Shown piece after piece: positions 41,887 through 50,976 of a stretch of 64,000 nucleotides of DNA. Positions within the stretch are counted from its first letter, which is position 1, and every line of letters starts with the position of its first letter. Below the pieces are notes generated by a model. The model was not told the origin of the DNA and did not search any database. It worked only from the letters and a program-made list of their open reading frames with translations. This DNA comes from Kutzneria buriramensis. GTDB lineage: Bacteria > Actinomycetota > Actinomycetes > Mycobacteriales > Pseudonocardiaceae. Location: contig NZ_QUNO01000022.1 of assembly GCF_003387475.1 (NCBI RefSeq), forward strand, positions 62,001 to 126,000, written 5' to 3'. The translations under genes were made by a program, and so were the position numbers.

Positions 41887-43293
41887 ATGACGACGTCGGC
41901 ACGTGCGGTGGTGCTCGGCGGCGGTCTGGCCGGAACGCTCGCTGCCGCCGCCCTGGCCGACTACGTCGACCAGGTGACCATCGTGGAACGCGACCAGCTG
42001 CCCGACCGGCCAGCTGACCGCAAAGGCGTTCCGCAGGCCAAGCACGCCCACCTGTTGATGTCCGGCGGCGCCCGCGCCATCGACGACTTGCTGCCGGGCA
42101 CGCTGAGCGAGCTGCTGGCCGCCGGCGCGCACCAGCACCACCTGCCGCACCACCTGGTGTCAATGTCCGCGCAGGGCTGGCTCACACGCTTCCCCGGCAC
42201 GCAGTACCTCATCTCCTGCAGCCGCAACCTCATCGACTGGGTCGTGCGCCGCCAGGTCCTGGCCAACCCCAAGATCACCGTGCTGGAGAACACCGACGTC
42301 GACAGCCTCATCGGTACCGGATCGCGCATCACCGGCGCTCGGGTGCGCGGCCGCGACACCGACGCGCAGACCGACCTCGACGCCGACCTGGTCGTCGACG
42401 CCACCGGCCGCGGTTCCCGCATCCAGCACTGGCTGCCCGAGCTGGGCCTACCGCAAGCCCGGGAGGAGATCGTCGACTCCGGCCTGTCCTACGCCACCCG
42501 GATCTACCAAGCGCCCGACGCCGTGGCCGCCGACTGCCCCGTTATCAACGTCCAGGCGAACGCGCGGACGCCGGTTCCCGGTCAGACCGCGACCATCATC
42601 CCGCAGGAGAACGGCCGTTGGCTGGTCACCCTGTCCGGCACCCGCGGCGGGGAACCACCGGCCGACGAGGAGGAGTTCGTCCGATTCGCCCGCGGCGTTC
42701 GCCACCCCATCGTGGGAGACCTGATCGCGAACGCGCAGCCGCTGACCCCGGTGGTCACCGCGCACGGCCTGGTCAACCGCCGCCGGTTCTTCGAACGAGC
42801 GCGGATGCCCGCCGGCCTGATCGAGATAGGCGACGCCGTGGCGACCTACAACCCCGTCTACGGCCACGGCATGTCGGTGGCGGCGCTGGGAGCCGTCGCC
42901 CTGCGCGACGAACTTCGCCAACACGGCCTGCGACCGACCACCGCGCGGCGGGTCCAACGCGCCATTGGCCGGACCGTGGAACCGGCCTGGATGATGGCCT
43001 CCGGCGAGGACTGTCTGTACCCGGACGTGAAAGGAGCGGGGCCCACGCGGATGACGTTGGCGGTCCGCGCCTACGTCGAGCGCATGACCCGGACTGCGAT
43101 GAGCCGGGCCGATGTCGCGGAGGCGCTGATCGACGCGATGACGTTGTCCGCGCCGATGGTCAGCCGGCTGCTGGCACCGCGGATACTGCTGGCTGTCCTC
43201 CGCGGACCCGATCGGACACCGCCGGCGGATCCGCCGTTCACCGAGCAGGAAATGGCCGCACTGGATCTGCGTCCGTCCTCCGGGCAATCGTGA
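41887..43293 (+). CDS. FAD-dependent oxidoreductase or monooxygenase
   Basis: A 468-aa flavoprotein; ATG 41887 follows ggggg. The N-terminal Rossmann motif is VVLGGGLAGTLAAAAL, with VERD at the end of the second strand. LVVDATGRGSRIQHWL matches the group A monooxygenase ATG region, and GDAVATYNPVYGHGMSVAALG is the FAD-binding GD motif. No fused reductase domain is seen. The substrate is unknown. It is divergent from the YdjM-like gene and not obviously coupled to others. Confidence 0.85.
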   Translation: MTTSARAVVLGGGLAGTLAAAALADYVDQVTIVERDQLPDRPADRKGVPQAKHAHLLMSGGARAIDDLLPGTLSELLAAGAHQHHLPHHLVSMSAQGWLTRFPGTQYLISCSRNLIDWVVRRQVLANPKITVLENTDVDSLIGTGSRITGARVRGRDTDAQTDLDADLVVDATGRGSRIQHWLPELGLPQAREEIVDSGLSYATRIYQAPDAVAADCPVINVQANARTPVPGQTATIIPQENGRWLVTLSGTRGGEPPADEEEFVRFARGVRHPIVGDLIANAQPLTPVVTAHGLVNRRRFFERARMPAGLIEIGDAVATYNPVYGHGMSVAALGAVALRDELRQHGLRPTTARRVQRAIGRTVEPAWMMASGEDCLYPDVKGAGPTRMTLAVRAYVERMTRTAMSRADVAEALIDAMTLSAPMVSRLLAPRILLAVLRGPDRTPPADPPFTEQEMAALDLRPSSGQS

Positions 43294-43326
43294 TCAGGAC
43301 ACGGAGGGCAGGCGCGGGCGGCGGTT

Positions 43327-43782
43327 CTACTGCGACAGCACCAGGTTGCGCAGCACCGTGCCGGTGAGCACGGCGGTCAGCGCCACCTCGACTGCAGTGT
43401 GCTGGGCGGGGTCGGCGGGTTGGGGGTGGGAGGTCAGCTGGGCGTACACGCCCAGATTCCGCCCTTCCAGCCTCTGGATATCCATCGGGCGGTCCCGGTC
43501 GCCCTCAGTCAGGGGCCGCCATACCACCAGGTAGCGGGGCACGGTTACGTCCGGCTGCCTGAGCCGGACGAACGCGGCGCTTGGCAGTGGACACAGGTAG
43601 AGGTCTCCGTGGACCTCGTCGTCTGTCCACTGGTGCACCCGGACGTCGATCCGAGGAACGACCTGTCCAGCGGGGTGGAGCCCGAGGTGCACGTCGTCGC
43701 GACGGACGTCGAGTTCGACGGTCGCCAGGCCGCACGCGGCCGCGACGGCCTCCACCTGGTTGCTGAGGTGCCAGTCCGCCAT
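43327..43782 (-). CDS. Unknown protein, DUF4365-like
   Basis: A 151-aa alpha/beta protein read from ATG 43782 (GTG 43785 adjacent). It includes ATVELDVRRDDVHLGLHPAG, DVRVHQWTD, and PRYLVVWRPLTEGDRDRPM. The order of strands recalls small nuclease-fold-like DUF4365 proteins, but the match is weak. It ends 34 nt after the flavoprotein's stop and converges with it. Confidence 0.5.
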   Translation of the reverse strand: MADWHLSNQVEAVAAACGLATVELDVRRDDVHLGLHPAGQVVPRIDVRVHQWTDDEVHGDLYLCPLPSAAFVRLRQPDVTVPRYLVVWRPLTEGDRDRPMDIQRLEGRNLGVYAQLTSHPQPADPAQHTAVEVALTAVLTGTVLRNLVLSQ

Positions 43783-43816
43783 CACGTACCGATCATCTCG
43801 CCGGACGCGGCGGTGG

Positions 43817-45019
43817 TCACGTCGGCGTGCTCACCGCGCTGGGCCAGGCGTCGGGCAAGTAGTGAAAGCCCGGGTCCTGGTCGCGATCGGGCGGCAGCAT
43901 CGGGTCGGTGCGTGCGTGCATGTCCGAGGTCGATCCGGCCAGCATCAATTTGCTCTTGTCACCGCGCACCGTGGTGCCTGCGGCTGCTTCGGTGAGGACG
44001 TGCTGGTGATGGTGGAGGTCGGCCGACCGGTTGTCCTCGATCATCACGCCCGCTTCGCGGAAGCTGTAGAGGACCGCCTCGAGCACGACGAGGTCGACCC
44101 GGTGGGATCGCAGCCGGTCTCGGGGGCCCAGGTCGAGTCGCTCGGCAATCTCATCGACGATGCCGTAGCGGCGACAGTTGTCCAAGATCTCCCCGGCGAC
44201 ATACCAGCCCGAGAACAGGACCGGATGCACCAAGCCGCCGATGATCGCCACCATGCGGCTGATGGCCGGCAGCGCGTGCCACTTGAACTCCAGCTCCGCT
44301 ATCCACGGATACTCGGGATGCTGCAAGGGAACCTCAAGAACGTCCTTCCTGGACAGAGTGATCAGCTCCGGTTTAGAGCGTCCGATCTGGAACGCGATCG
44401 GCAACACGGTCTGGCGACCGACCCGCTCGCTCCAGCCCAGCCGTCGCACTGCCGCGGTGAGCTTGAGCTGTGCCGGGTCGCCCAGCACTCGGCCATCCGA
44501 TTGTCGTTCGGCCGCGTAGCGGATGAGCTGGTCGTTCCAGATCCGCAGCGCCGGTCCGTCCGGTCCGTCCGGCGGGAACACCATGATCTTCGGCGTCAAC
44601 CGGCCGCGATTGGTGGCTGACCGCACGTAATAGCCGATCACGCCGGCCACGAGGTCCGTGGTGAGCTTGGCGCCGCTGAAGTCGGCGCGCTCAAGGTCAT
44701 CCCACTCAACCTGGGCGAGTCTGTCGAACATGCCTCGTCGAATACAGCGGGGGTCAGCGCGCCACGCCTGCTTGAGGCCGTAGCTTAGCTCGGTGCTGGC
44801 CAGCCGGTAGGTGCCAGTCCGGTCCAGCTCGTCCAGAGCCTCGGCGACCCGCGTGTTCCGGTCGCCGGGCAACGCGGGGTCGCCGAGGAACCGGGCGGCG
44901 CGGCGCTTGACCTCCTCGAGCGAGAACAGGGGGCCGAAGACCGCCGGATTGAGGAGATCAGCGGTCACGGGGTCGTCTGGCAGGGCCGGCGTGCGGCCGG
45001 CGTGAGGGCTGATGGTCAT
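43817..45019 (-). CDS. nos: Nitric oxide synthase oxygenase, divergent
   Basis: A 400-aa protein; ATG 45019. The heme-ligand region is GLKQAWRADPRCIRRGMFDRL with Cys92; NOS proteins usually read RCIGR. RIWNDQLIRYAAERQSDGRVLGDPA, ELEFKWHALPAISRMVAIIGG, GWYVAGEIL (Glu277, arginine binding in the family) and VVLEAVLYSFREAGVMIEDNRSA follow in NOS order. Bacterial NOS proteins oxidise arginine to citrulline and NO using an outside reductase; none is encoded nearby. An upstream YczE-like gene is transcribed in the same direction. Loss of the usual Gly and Trp near the heme suggests altered activity. Confidence 0.82.
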   Translation of the reverse strand: MTISPHAGRTPALPDDPVTADLLNPAVFGPLFSLEEVKRRAARFLGDPALPGDRNTRVAEALDELDRTGTYRLASTELSYGLKQAWRADPRCIRRGMFDRLAQVEWDDLERADFSGAKLTTDLVAGVIGYYVRSATNRGRLTPKIMVFPPDGPDGPALRIWNDQLIRYAAERQSDGRVLGDPAQLKLTAAVRRLGWSERVGRQTVLPIAFQIGRSKPELITLSRKDVLEVPLQHPEYPWIAELEFKWHALPAISRMVAIIGGLVHPVLFSGWYVAGEILDNCRRYGIVDEIAERLDLGPRDRLRSHRVDLVVLEAVLYSFREAGVMIEDNRSADLHHHQHVLTEAAAGTTVRGDKSKLMLAGSTSDMHARTDPMLPPDRDQDPGFHYLPDAWPSAVSTPT

Positions 45020-45177
45020 GGTGGGCCTCGATGGTGGGAAGCATTTGCGGGGATTCGGTGGACCGTGGGCGCGGCGATGTCCTCGTCGTGCGATCACACC
45101 GAGTCGCGGGGCCGGATGGGGCGGTGGATTGTGTTCGTCCAGCGCGGTTGTGGCACTGCCTTTGGCGGCGTGTGCCG

Positions 45178-45834
45178 TCACACCTGGCCGGGCGCGGACG
45201 CCTCGGTGGCGGCCGCACCGCGGCGGCGGCCAAGCAGCACGTGCAGCAGCGGACCGAGCGCGAGGGCGATAGCCAGCGTGCCGAGCCCGACCGATCCGTT
45301 CGCGATGACGTTGGCCCGGCTCAGGAGCGCCACGCCCAACCCCAGCAGGAGGACGCCGAACTCCAGACCAGCGCGGACGACCCCGATGGGCCACCCCCAC
45401 CGGCCACACGCCCCGGTCATCAACCCGTCCCGGACGCCGGGCCCCAGACGTGCCCGGATCAGCAGCGCCGTGCCGACGGCGAACAGCGCGATCCCCGTCA
45501 CGAGCAGCACGATCCGGGGCAGCACTGAGTCGGGGGCGGGAAGCACCTCCCGCACGAAGTCCATGACGGGGCCGGGAACAAGGGTGCAGACCACTGTCCC
45601 GAGACCGGGGCGCTGCCGCAGCGGCCACCACATCGCCAGGGTCACCACGGACACCAGCACGATGATCTCGCCGGCGGTGAGCCCGGTCAGGTTGGCCAGG
45701 GCTTGGTGCAGGACATCCCACGGCTGCACTCCGAGCCGGGCCTGGTAGGTCGCGGCCAAGCCGGTGCCCATCACGGCGGCGCCGAAAACGGTTTGCGCCC
45801 CGTGGACAAAGGGGGTGGGGTTCAGGCGGCGCAT
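45178..45834 (-). CDS. YczE-like membrane protein
   Basis: A 218-aa protein with about five helices. The motif ARLGVQPWDVLHQALANLTGLTAGEIIVLVSVV near residue 32 and a second ARLGPGVRDGLMTG match the YczE family. YczE-type proteins are predicted transporters or export factors of unknown substrate. It lies 158 nt upstream of the NOS gene on the same strand. A stretch of 270 bp upstream (45848-46118) shows no gene. Confidence 0.8.
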   Translation of the reverse strand: MRRLNPTPFVHGAQTVFGAAVMGTGLAATYQARLGVQPWDVLHQALANLTGLTAGEIIVLVSVVTLAMWWPLRQRPGLGTVVCTLVPGPVMDFVREVLPAPDSVLPRIVLLVTGIALFAVGTALLIRARLGPGVRDGLMTGACGRWGWPIGVVRAGLEFGVLLLGLGVALLSRANVIANGSVGLGTLAIALALGPLLHVLLGRRRGAAATEASAPGQV

Positions 45835-46118
45835 AGTAGTAGGCCACGTGTGGGCGCGTAGATGCCGGAGCTGTACGCGGTGACGGTCTGGGACTGCATG
45901 ATGGGGAATCCCTTCGGCTGGGCGGATCCGCCGAAAACGGCGGTCCTGTGTGGACGGTGGTCGAATGGCGCGCGAGTTCCGAGCCGCACCGACATGACGG
46001 TGCGAGCTGACGGCGCCCGTGGCGACGTTGGTCGCCTCAGGCCGTTCGAGATGGGGTTGTGTCGAGCCGGCGACACCCCACTGCGGGGGTCACCGCACTG
46101 GTCGTGGCGTGCTCGGGG

Positions 46119-46403
46119 TTAGTTGGCCCGCGTGCCGAACGACGGCTGCTGCGGCCACAGGATCGGATGCAGGCTCAGCGGCACCCACAAGCCGACCGGG
46201 ATCCTCGCGCGCCCGAGTTCCTTCGCGGCGTTGTCGAATCCGTCGCACGGCCAGGAGCGCGAGCACAGCGCGCATTCCCGCGGCTGGTCGGCCGCTGGCA
46301 GATGAGAGGTCAGCTCCTCGATCACAGCGGCCAACTGGCCGACGGGACTGTCGGGAGCGACGACCGCGGCCACAACACGCGGCAGGTCGGTTTGCACGCT
46401 CAT
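46119..46403 (-). CDS. Small Cys-containing protein, unknown
   Basis: A 94-aa protein, ATG 46403. Helical first half (VAPDSPVGQLAAVIEELTSHL), then CALCSRSWPCDGFDNAAKELG, giving three cysteines, and VPLSLHPILWP. This resembles small zinc-site proteins widespread on actinobacterial elements. It starts 15 nt after the GGDEF gene's stop and is probably co-transcribed. Confidence 0.5.
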   Translation of the reverse strand: MSVQTDLPRVVAAVVAPDSPVGQLAAVIEELTSHLPAADQPRECALCSRSWPCDGFDNAAKELGRARIPVGLWVPLSLHPILWPQQPSFGTRAN

Positions 46404-46418
46404 CGCGGCGACGCTCGG

Positions 46419-47066
46419 CTACCGGGCCAACCGCGGACGAGGCGGCGCCGGACAGATCTGATCGCGTCCGCTGTTCTTCGCCGCGTACAGAGCGGTGTCG
46501 GCTTCGACGACGAGGTCGTCCACCGTGCGGTGGTGACCGGGGGAGTAGCCGGCGACACCCAGGGAGGTCGTCACGGTGGTGATGGTGGCGGTGCCGCCGC
46601 CGATTGCGGGCACGCTGAGCCGGAGGGCTCGGACTGCGTCGTGGATCCGTCGTGCCACGTGGAGCGCGTCGGACAGGCTCGTGTCGGCCAGCAGGATCAG
46701 GAACTCGTCGCCGTAGCGCCCGAGGAGGTCCTCGGGGCGCGTGCTGCGTTCCAGAATGGCGCTGATCGCGTCGAGGACCTGGTTGCCGGCCACGTGGCCG
46801 TAGGTGTCGTTGATGCGCTTGAAGTGGTCGAGGTCCAGGAACAGCAGTGCCGTTGCGCTGCCGGTCCGTCGGTGCAGGGCGAGCATGTCCTCGGCGTGTC
46901 GGTGCCAGCTCTGCTTGTCGAGCACGCGGTGCTCGTCGGCGCGGCGGGCGGCGGCAACCTGGCCACCGCAGCGCGCGCACAGCGAGAACGGGCCGAGCTC
47001 AGCGCGGATGGCGATGGGATCCAGGGCCACCGGCTGCCCCAGGTCCGACAGGGAACGAGCGATCAT
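46419..47066 (-). CDS. GGDEF-domain protein with YGDEF signature
   Basis: A 215-aa protein, ATG 47066. The N-terminus has CARCGGQV. The GGDEF domain runs from TALLFLDLDHFKRINDTYGHVAGNQVLDAISAIL to LGRYGDEFLILLADT, VTTSLGVAGYSPG and ADTALYAAKNSGRDQI. These are diguanylate cyclase features, but the signature is YGDEF rather than GGDEF and no RxxD inhibitory site is obvious five residues upstream. It may be inactive, a receptor, or a cyclase with altered specificity. No membrane or sensor domain is present. Confidence 0.82.
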   Translation of the reverse strand: MIARSLSDLGQPVALDPIAIRAELGPFSLCARCGGQVAAARRADEHRVLDKQSWHRHAEDMLALHRRTGSATALLFLDLDHFKRINDTYGHVAGNQVLDAISAILERSTRPEDLLGRYGDEFLILLADTSLSDALHVARRIHDAVRALRLSVPAIGGGTATITTVTTSLGVAGYSPGHHRTVDDLVVEADTALYAAKNSGRDQICPAPPRPRLAR

Positions 47067-47204
47067 CGAGGATCTCCCGGGTGGTGAGGGGGAAAGCCCT
47101 GCGCGCCTCCTGCAGGTGTTGGGGTCACCTGAGGGCCGGCGAGGTGCGCGCAGGGCGTGGTCATGAAGTTGTTGGCATGCAAGGCCCTACTTCGATGACG
47201 TCGA

Positions 47205-47468
47205 TCACCGCTGAGGCGGGATCGTCTCCTTCAGCTTCCGGCGCTGCCGCTCGGTGGTCCCGCCCCAGATCCCCTTGGATCCGGTGTCGAGGCCCTCTCG
47301 CAGGCAGTCCGCGCGGACCGGGCAGCGCTGGCAGAGCTCAACACGTTCAGGCTCTGGCCGACCCTGGGTCGGGAAGAACATGTCCGGGTTGACGCTGCCA
47401 CGGCAGGCGGCGCGCAACCACCAGTCGTCTGCAGGCTGACTGGTTGGCGTTGTCGTTGGTGCGGTCAT
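47205..47468 (-). CDS. whiB: WhiB-family iron-sulfur regulator
   Basis: An 87-aa protein; ATG 47468 gives the compact length expected for the family. The four cysteines are in RAACRG and CQRCPVRADC (C, then CxxCxxxxxC). GIWGGTTERQRRKLKE contains the GxWGG turn and basic DNA-contact tail. WhiB-like proteins carry a 4Fe-4S cluster and work with the main sigma factor; some respond to NO. The nearby NOS gene makes that link tempting but unproven. Confidence 0.9.
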   Translation of the reverse strand: MTAPTTTPTSQPADDWWLRAACRGSVNPDMFFPTQGRPEPERVELCQRCPVRADCLREGLDTGSKGIWGGTTERQRRKLKETIPPQR

Positions 47469-47881
47469 CGTGGTCTGGCCTTCCGTCCCCCAGTCAGCTC
47501 GGCGATCACCCGTGGAACCGGGCCACGTCGAGCCGGCTGTCACGCCGTTGAACCGGGCGCGCTCCCCACGCCCAGGAGGCGGCGCGTTGATGCCTCCTAG
47601 CAGCCGCCCCCGAGATTCGCCTGAGACTCTCAACCGAAGGTGTGACTGGGAGCCGCAGATGAATCAGCTGGCGTGACTATATGCCTCAAACCAGGGAGAT
47701 TCAACTACAACTCTCATCTACTCTGATCAGGTGACACCGCAGTAGAATTCTGCGGTCCGACGTGAGAAAGTAGGGGCGCTCCAGTGGGGAAGTTGGCCGA
47801 TTCGTGGCCGCTAACGCCACCCGGATGGACTAAGAACCGGTTTCCGGCAGTCACGGCCCCCAACGAGTGCGGGAGGTGATC
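47469..47881. promoter_or_regulatory. Divergent intergenic region between whiB and the EspR-like gene
   Basis: About 410 bp without a convincing gene. The plus-strand half is AT-richer than average. It contains a small dyad ccgcag (47737-47742)/ctgcgg (47750-47755), and a strong gggaggtgat site just before ATG 47882. Promoters for both divergent genes should lie here. Confidence 0.4.
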
Positions 47882-48619
47882 ATGAGCGCGGACGAGGCCC
47901 CGTCGCTCGCTGACGCCCTCAAGGCCCTGTGTGAACACCCGGTTGGCGGAGGGCCGGCGTGGACCAACGTTGCGCTGGCGGAAGAGTGCGGCATCACTCA
48001 GGCGTACGTCGCAAACCTGCGGTCCGGCCGCCAGGACAACCCGACGGTCGAAGTGCTGGTGAAACTGGGCAAAGCGCTCGGTAGGCATCCGGCCGCCCTA
48101 GTTGGCGGGCGAGGGGACCTGCGCGACGGGGAGCAGCCGGGCTGGCGTCGCACCGCGCTGGCCGGCCTGTTTGCCACCAACCATCCAGCCGACCGCGGTC
48201 CGTACACGCCGGGCGAGGTCGCCAAGGCGATCAACGAACATGGCGCGTTCGGAACGATCAACCGGCGAACCGTCCAGGAGCTACGCGACGGCGCCGCCGA
48301 CAACCCGAAGCTGAAGCACGTGCTGGGACTGGCGTGGTTCTTCGGGGTTGCGCCGGCCTACTTCTTCGATGACGAGCTCGCGGCGAAGGTTGACGCCGAG
48401 TTCGCGGAGGGGAAGCTGCTCAGGGAACTCGGGGTGGTTGCGCTGGTCACTAGGATCAGCGAACGGCTGCCGGAGCTGAGTCCGGGAACCAAACGCGCCG
48501 CGATGGAAGCTGTGGCTCGGGCTCTTGATCCGGAACTGGATGCGGACGATTGGGTCTTCCAGCCTCGCCCTCGATCGGGTGACGGCGGTTCTCCGGCCGC
48601 AGGGACGGGCGCAGGGTGA
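47882..48619 (+). CDS. EspR-like regulator with two helix-turn-helix regions
   Basis: A 245-aa protein; ATG 47882 with gggaggtgat upstream. An N-terminal XRE domain (WTNVALAEECGITQAYVANLRSGRQDNPTVEVLVKLGKAL) is followed by FATNHPADRGPYTPGEVAKAINEHGAFGTINRRTVQELRDGAADNPKLKHVLGLAWFFGVAPAYFFDDE. The second part corresponds to the whole of EspR, the mycobacterial nucleoid-like regulator. Thus this is an XRE domain fused to an EspR-like unit. It is followed by an ImmA/IrrE gene, a common pairing in which the protease inactivates the repressor. Confidence 0.82.
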   Translation: MSADEAPSLADALKALCEHPVGGGPAWTNVALAEECGITQAYVANLRSGRQDNPTVEVLVKLGKALGRHPAALVGGRGDLRDGEQPGWRRTALAGLFATNHPADRGPYTPGEVAKAINEHGAFGTINRRTVQELRDGAADNPKLKHVLGLAWFFGVAPAYFFDDELAAKVDAEFAEGKLLRELGVVALVTRISERLPELSPGTKRAAMEAVARALDPELDADDWVFQPRPRSGDGGSPAAGTGAG

Positions 48620-48663
48620 AGATAGCGGTATGGCGGGCGGCTTCGGGAACGAGGAGGTGGACG

Positions 48664-49188
48664 ATGGACAAGCACCAACGGAGGGAACTCGTAGGGTCCG
48701 TTGCCGCCCAGTTCGACCTTTCCGCTGACGTCACCTACAGGGACCTCGCACGCCAGGTTGGCACGGTGTGGAGCAATCACACCGGCCACCGAGTCACTGT
48801 TCGCTTCGCTCGCCTTCCTAATGAGCACATCACGGGCGCCACTGCCGTTCTTGCCGACGGCAGCTTCCTGGTGATCTGTGTCGACTCGCAAGGCTGGCAC
48901 TTTCGCCTCCAGGTCCTGTTGCACGAGTTTGCCCACCAGCTCCTTGGGCACAAGTACATAACCTTGGATAAACGTGCAGGACTGAACCTTCTCATGCCGA
49001 ACGTGCTTCCAAGGATGGCGGAATTTATCGCCACGCGGACGGAATTCTCCCAGGCGGAAGAGGCTGAGGCTGAGACTGTTGCCGATGAACTGCTGGCGGC
49101 GCTCACCGAAAACCGCTCGCCGACACAGCCCGTGCCACCTGGGACGTCGGACAACCTCAGTCGACTGCGCGAAACACTTGAACACTAA
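48664..49188 (+). CDS. ImmA/IrrE-type metallopeptidase
   Basis: A 174-aa protein; ATG 48664 follows ggaggtgg. GTG 48616, overlapping the regulator stop, is an alternative that would add 16 residues. The zinc motif is LLHEFAHQLLGH (HExxH). ImmA/IrrE proteases cleave or release XRE-type repressors, and the regulator just upstream is the probable target. The C-terminal part (AEEAEAETVADELL) includes a helix that in related proteins supplies the third metal ligand. Confidence 0.85.
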   Translation: MDKHQRRELVGSVAAQFDLSADVTYRDLARQVGTVWSNHTGHRVTVRFARLPNEHITGATAVLADGSFLVICVDSQGWHFRLQVLLHEFAHQLLGHKYITLDKRAGLNLLMPNVLPRMAEFIATRTEFSQAEEAEAETVADELLAALTENRSPTQPVPPGTSDNLSRLRETLEH

Positions 49189-49212
49189 ACCATTCGAACC
49201 TGGGGGCAGGTT

Positions 49213-50433
49213 GTGTCGATCTTCAACCTCGTCTATATCGTCTGCGGGGCGCTAGGGATCATTCTCCTGGTCTACAAGCTTCCCGATCTTCGTAGACGTT
49301 GGAGCAGTCCGCAGCTATGGTCGCTGTGCGTGCTGATCTTGGCCACCACTCTAGGGATGACACTGGCCGCCCCGGTCTTTGTGGACATGGTGTACGCCGC
49401 AACTGGTGTTCCAAACCTTGCTGCCCCTATTGTCTATTCGCTCGAAGTGGCATATTCTGCGGCCGCTCTCTGTTTGGTGTTGTTCTGGCGTTTTCCCGCA
49501 GAAGTGGCATGGCGTCGCGTTCGCTGGATTGTCCCGTGCTACGCGGGCGTTATCGTTGCCATGGCGGTCCTCTTCGCCGTGTCTGACGTTCATGCGATCC
49601 GGCAGGTGGACTTCATCACCTACTATGCGACGGAGCCGACTGTTGCGGCATTCCTTGTTGCATTCTTCGTGGCGAGCCTTATTGCCGACGGCGCACTGGT
49701 TTATCAATGCGTTAAAGGCGGTAGGATGGCGGCGGAGGCGGGTCTGCCGTGGTTGCGGCGAGGGCTGCGCTTCTACGCCACGGCAGTCTGGTTCGGAGTC
49801 ATCTGCTACGTCGTGCTGCTGGTTGTGATCGTCCTGGACTGGCTGGGGATCCGCCAGTTCGATCCGCTGTCCACTGCGGCGCCGGCCTTTGGGGCCTTGG
49901 GCATCGTCCCCGGCGTGATTGGCTTCATCCTGCCGATCTGGGGTCCGCGCAGGCCGGTGTTTCGCCGGTGGGCACGCAAGTGGCGCGGCTTCTTCGCGCT
50001 CAGGCCGCTGCACCGCGCACTGCGGCACGTCAACCCGAGCGCGGTGACCGTCGCGCCCGGCAAGGCGCTCGATCCGCACCACCGCGTTCGCCGGCAACTC
50101 ACCGAGCTCAACGAGTTCCGCCTCGGCCTCGGCCGGTACCTCGACGAAGGCGTTCGCGAGCAAGCACTCAGCCGCGGCCGCGACGCCGGTCTGACGGGGG
50201 AGGCACTCAACGCGGTGGTCGAGGCCGCTCAGCTCAAGGCCGCGGTCACGTCCGCGCGCGCCGGTGTTGCCGCACCGCCACGATCAACGCCGGTCGACGA
50301 AACCCGAGACGGCGACCCTGAAGCCGAATACAACTGGTGGGTGAGCGTTGCGAGGGCCTACAGCCACTCACCCGTCGTTGCTGCCGTGGTCGCAGCCGAT
50401 GGGGCGCCGAACACCAAGCTGGTTGGCGGCTGA
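49213..50433 (+). CDS. Polytopic membrane protein, MAB_1171c-like
   Basis: A 406-aa protein; GTG 49213 after ggggcagg. About seven membrane helices fill residues 1-250 (for example NLVYIVCGALGIILLVYKL, VAAFLVAFFVASLIADGAL, VICYVVLLVVIVLDWLG). The cytoplasmic C-terminus carries RALRHVNPSAV and YLDEGVREQALSRG. This matches actinobacterial MAB_1171c-type putative transporters, which often follow XRE and ImmA/IrrE genes. The first part has lower GC than the surroundings. Substrate unknown. Confidence 0.75.
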   Translation: MSIFNLVYIVCGALGIILLVYKLPDLRRRWSSPQLWSLCVLILATTLGMTLAAPVFVDMVYAATGVPNLAAPIVYSLEVAYSAAALCLVLFWRFPAEVAWRRVRWIVPCYAGVIVAMAVLFAVSDVHAIRQVDFITYYATEPTVAAFLVAFFVASLIADGALVYQCVKGGRMAAEAGLPWLRRGLRFYATAVWFGVICYVVLLVVIVLDWLGIRQFDPLSTAAPAFGALGIVPGVIGFILPIWGPRRPVFRRWARKWRGFFALRPLHRALRHVNPSAVTVAPGKALDPHHRVRRQLTELNEFRLGLGRYLDEGVREQALSRGRDAGLTGEALNAVVEAAQLKAAVTSARAGVAAPPRSTPVDETRDGDPEAEYNWWVSVARAYSHSPVVAAVVAADGAPNTKLVGG

Positions 50434-50976
50434 CCCCAGACTGCTCACCCCGCCGGCAGAGCAGACCCGGCCGTCACACGTTCGTGGCGCGCCGGACGAA
50501 CCTCCGGAATCACGGCATCAGACCGACTTACAGTGCCAGCACGGCTCCGCTGAAGCCCCACCCCCCGGGGCGCCGGAACCGCGCGGCCGCTGGCCAGGTC
50601 GGGACCCTCCCCCCGCTCCGATCACCAGCGGCCGCCACCTTGTCTCGTTTATGCTGGTGAGCCCATTGTGAACGACATTCTCAATGCCCAGGCTTGCCGT
50701 CCAACACGACGATGTGGCGCCATTCAGGGCCAAGCCGGTTCAGGTCCATGAGGCGGCGAGGTCGCGTTCGGCGATGAGCAGCGGAGGTTCGTGGCGGCCT
50801 GCTGGGCCCAGCACCATGCCACCGCAGATCGACGTCGTGATCAAGCACCGGCACGCGGTCGAACAGCACCGCGCCGACGGCGGACGCTGAACGCGCGGAT
50901 GACGCGGCTGTCCGAGCCTTGTCCAGCAACTCGGTACGACCTACTTGGTGGGGGGAGTTCGCCTGGTGTCGAGAAA
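50434..50976. other. Stretch without a clear gene, possible coding remnant
   Basis: No convincing intact gene. On the minus strand around 50690-50900 two frames contain protein-like fragments that would join through a frameshift (DRVPVLDHDVDLRWHG in one, GPAGRHEPPLLIAERDLAASW in the other). This may be a decayed gene. Nothing else was recognised. Confidence 0.3.

Noticed and set aside
45848..46118. Possible gene between the YczE-like protein and the small Cys protein
   Set aside because: No frame with protein-like composition or ribosome-binding site.
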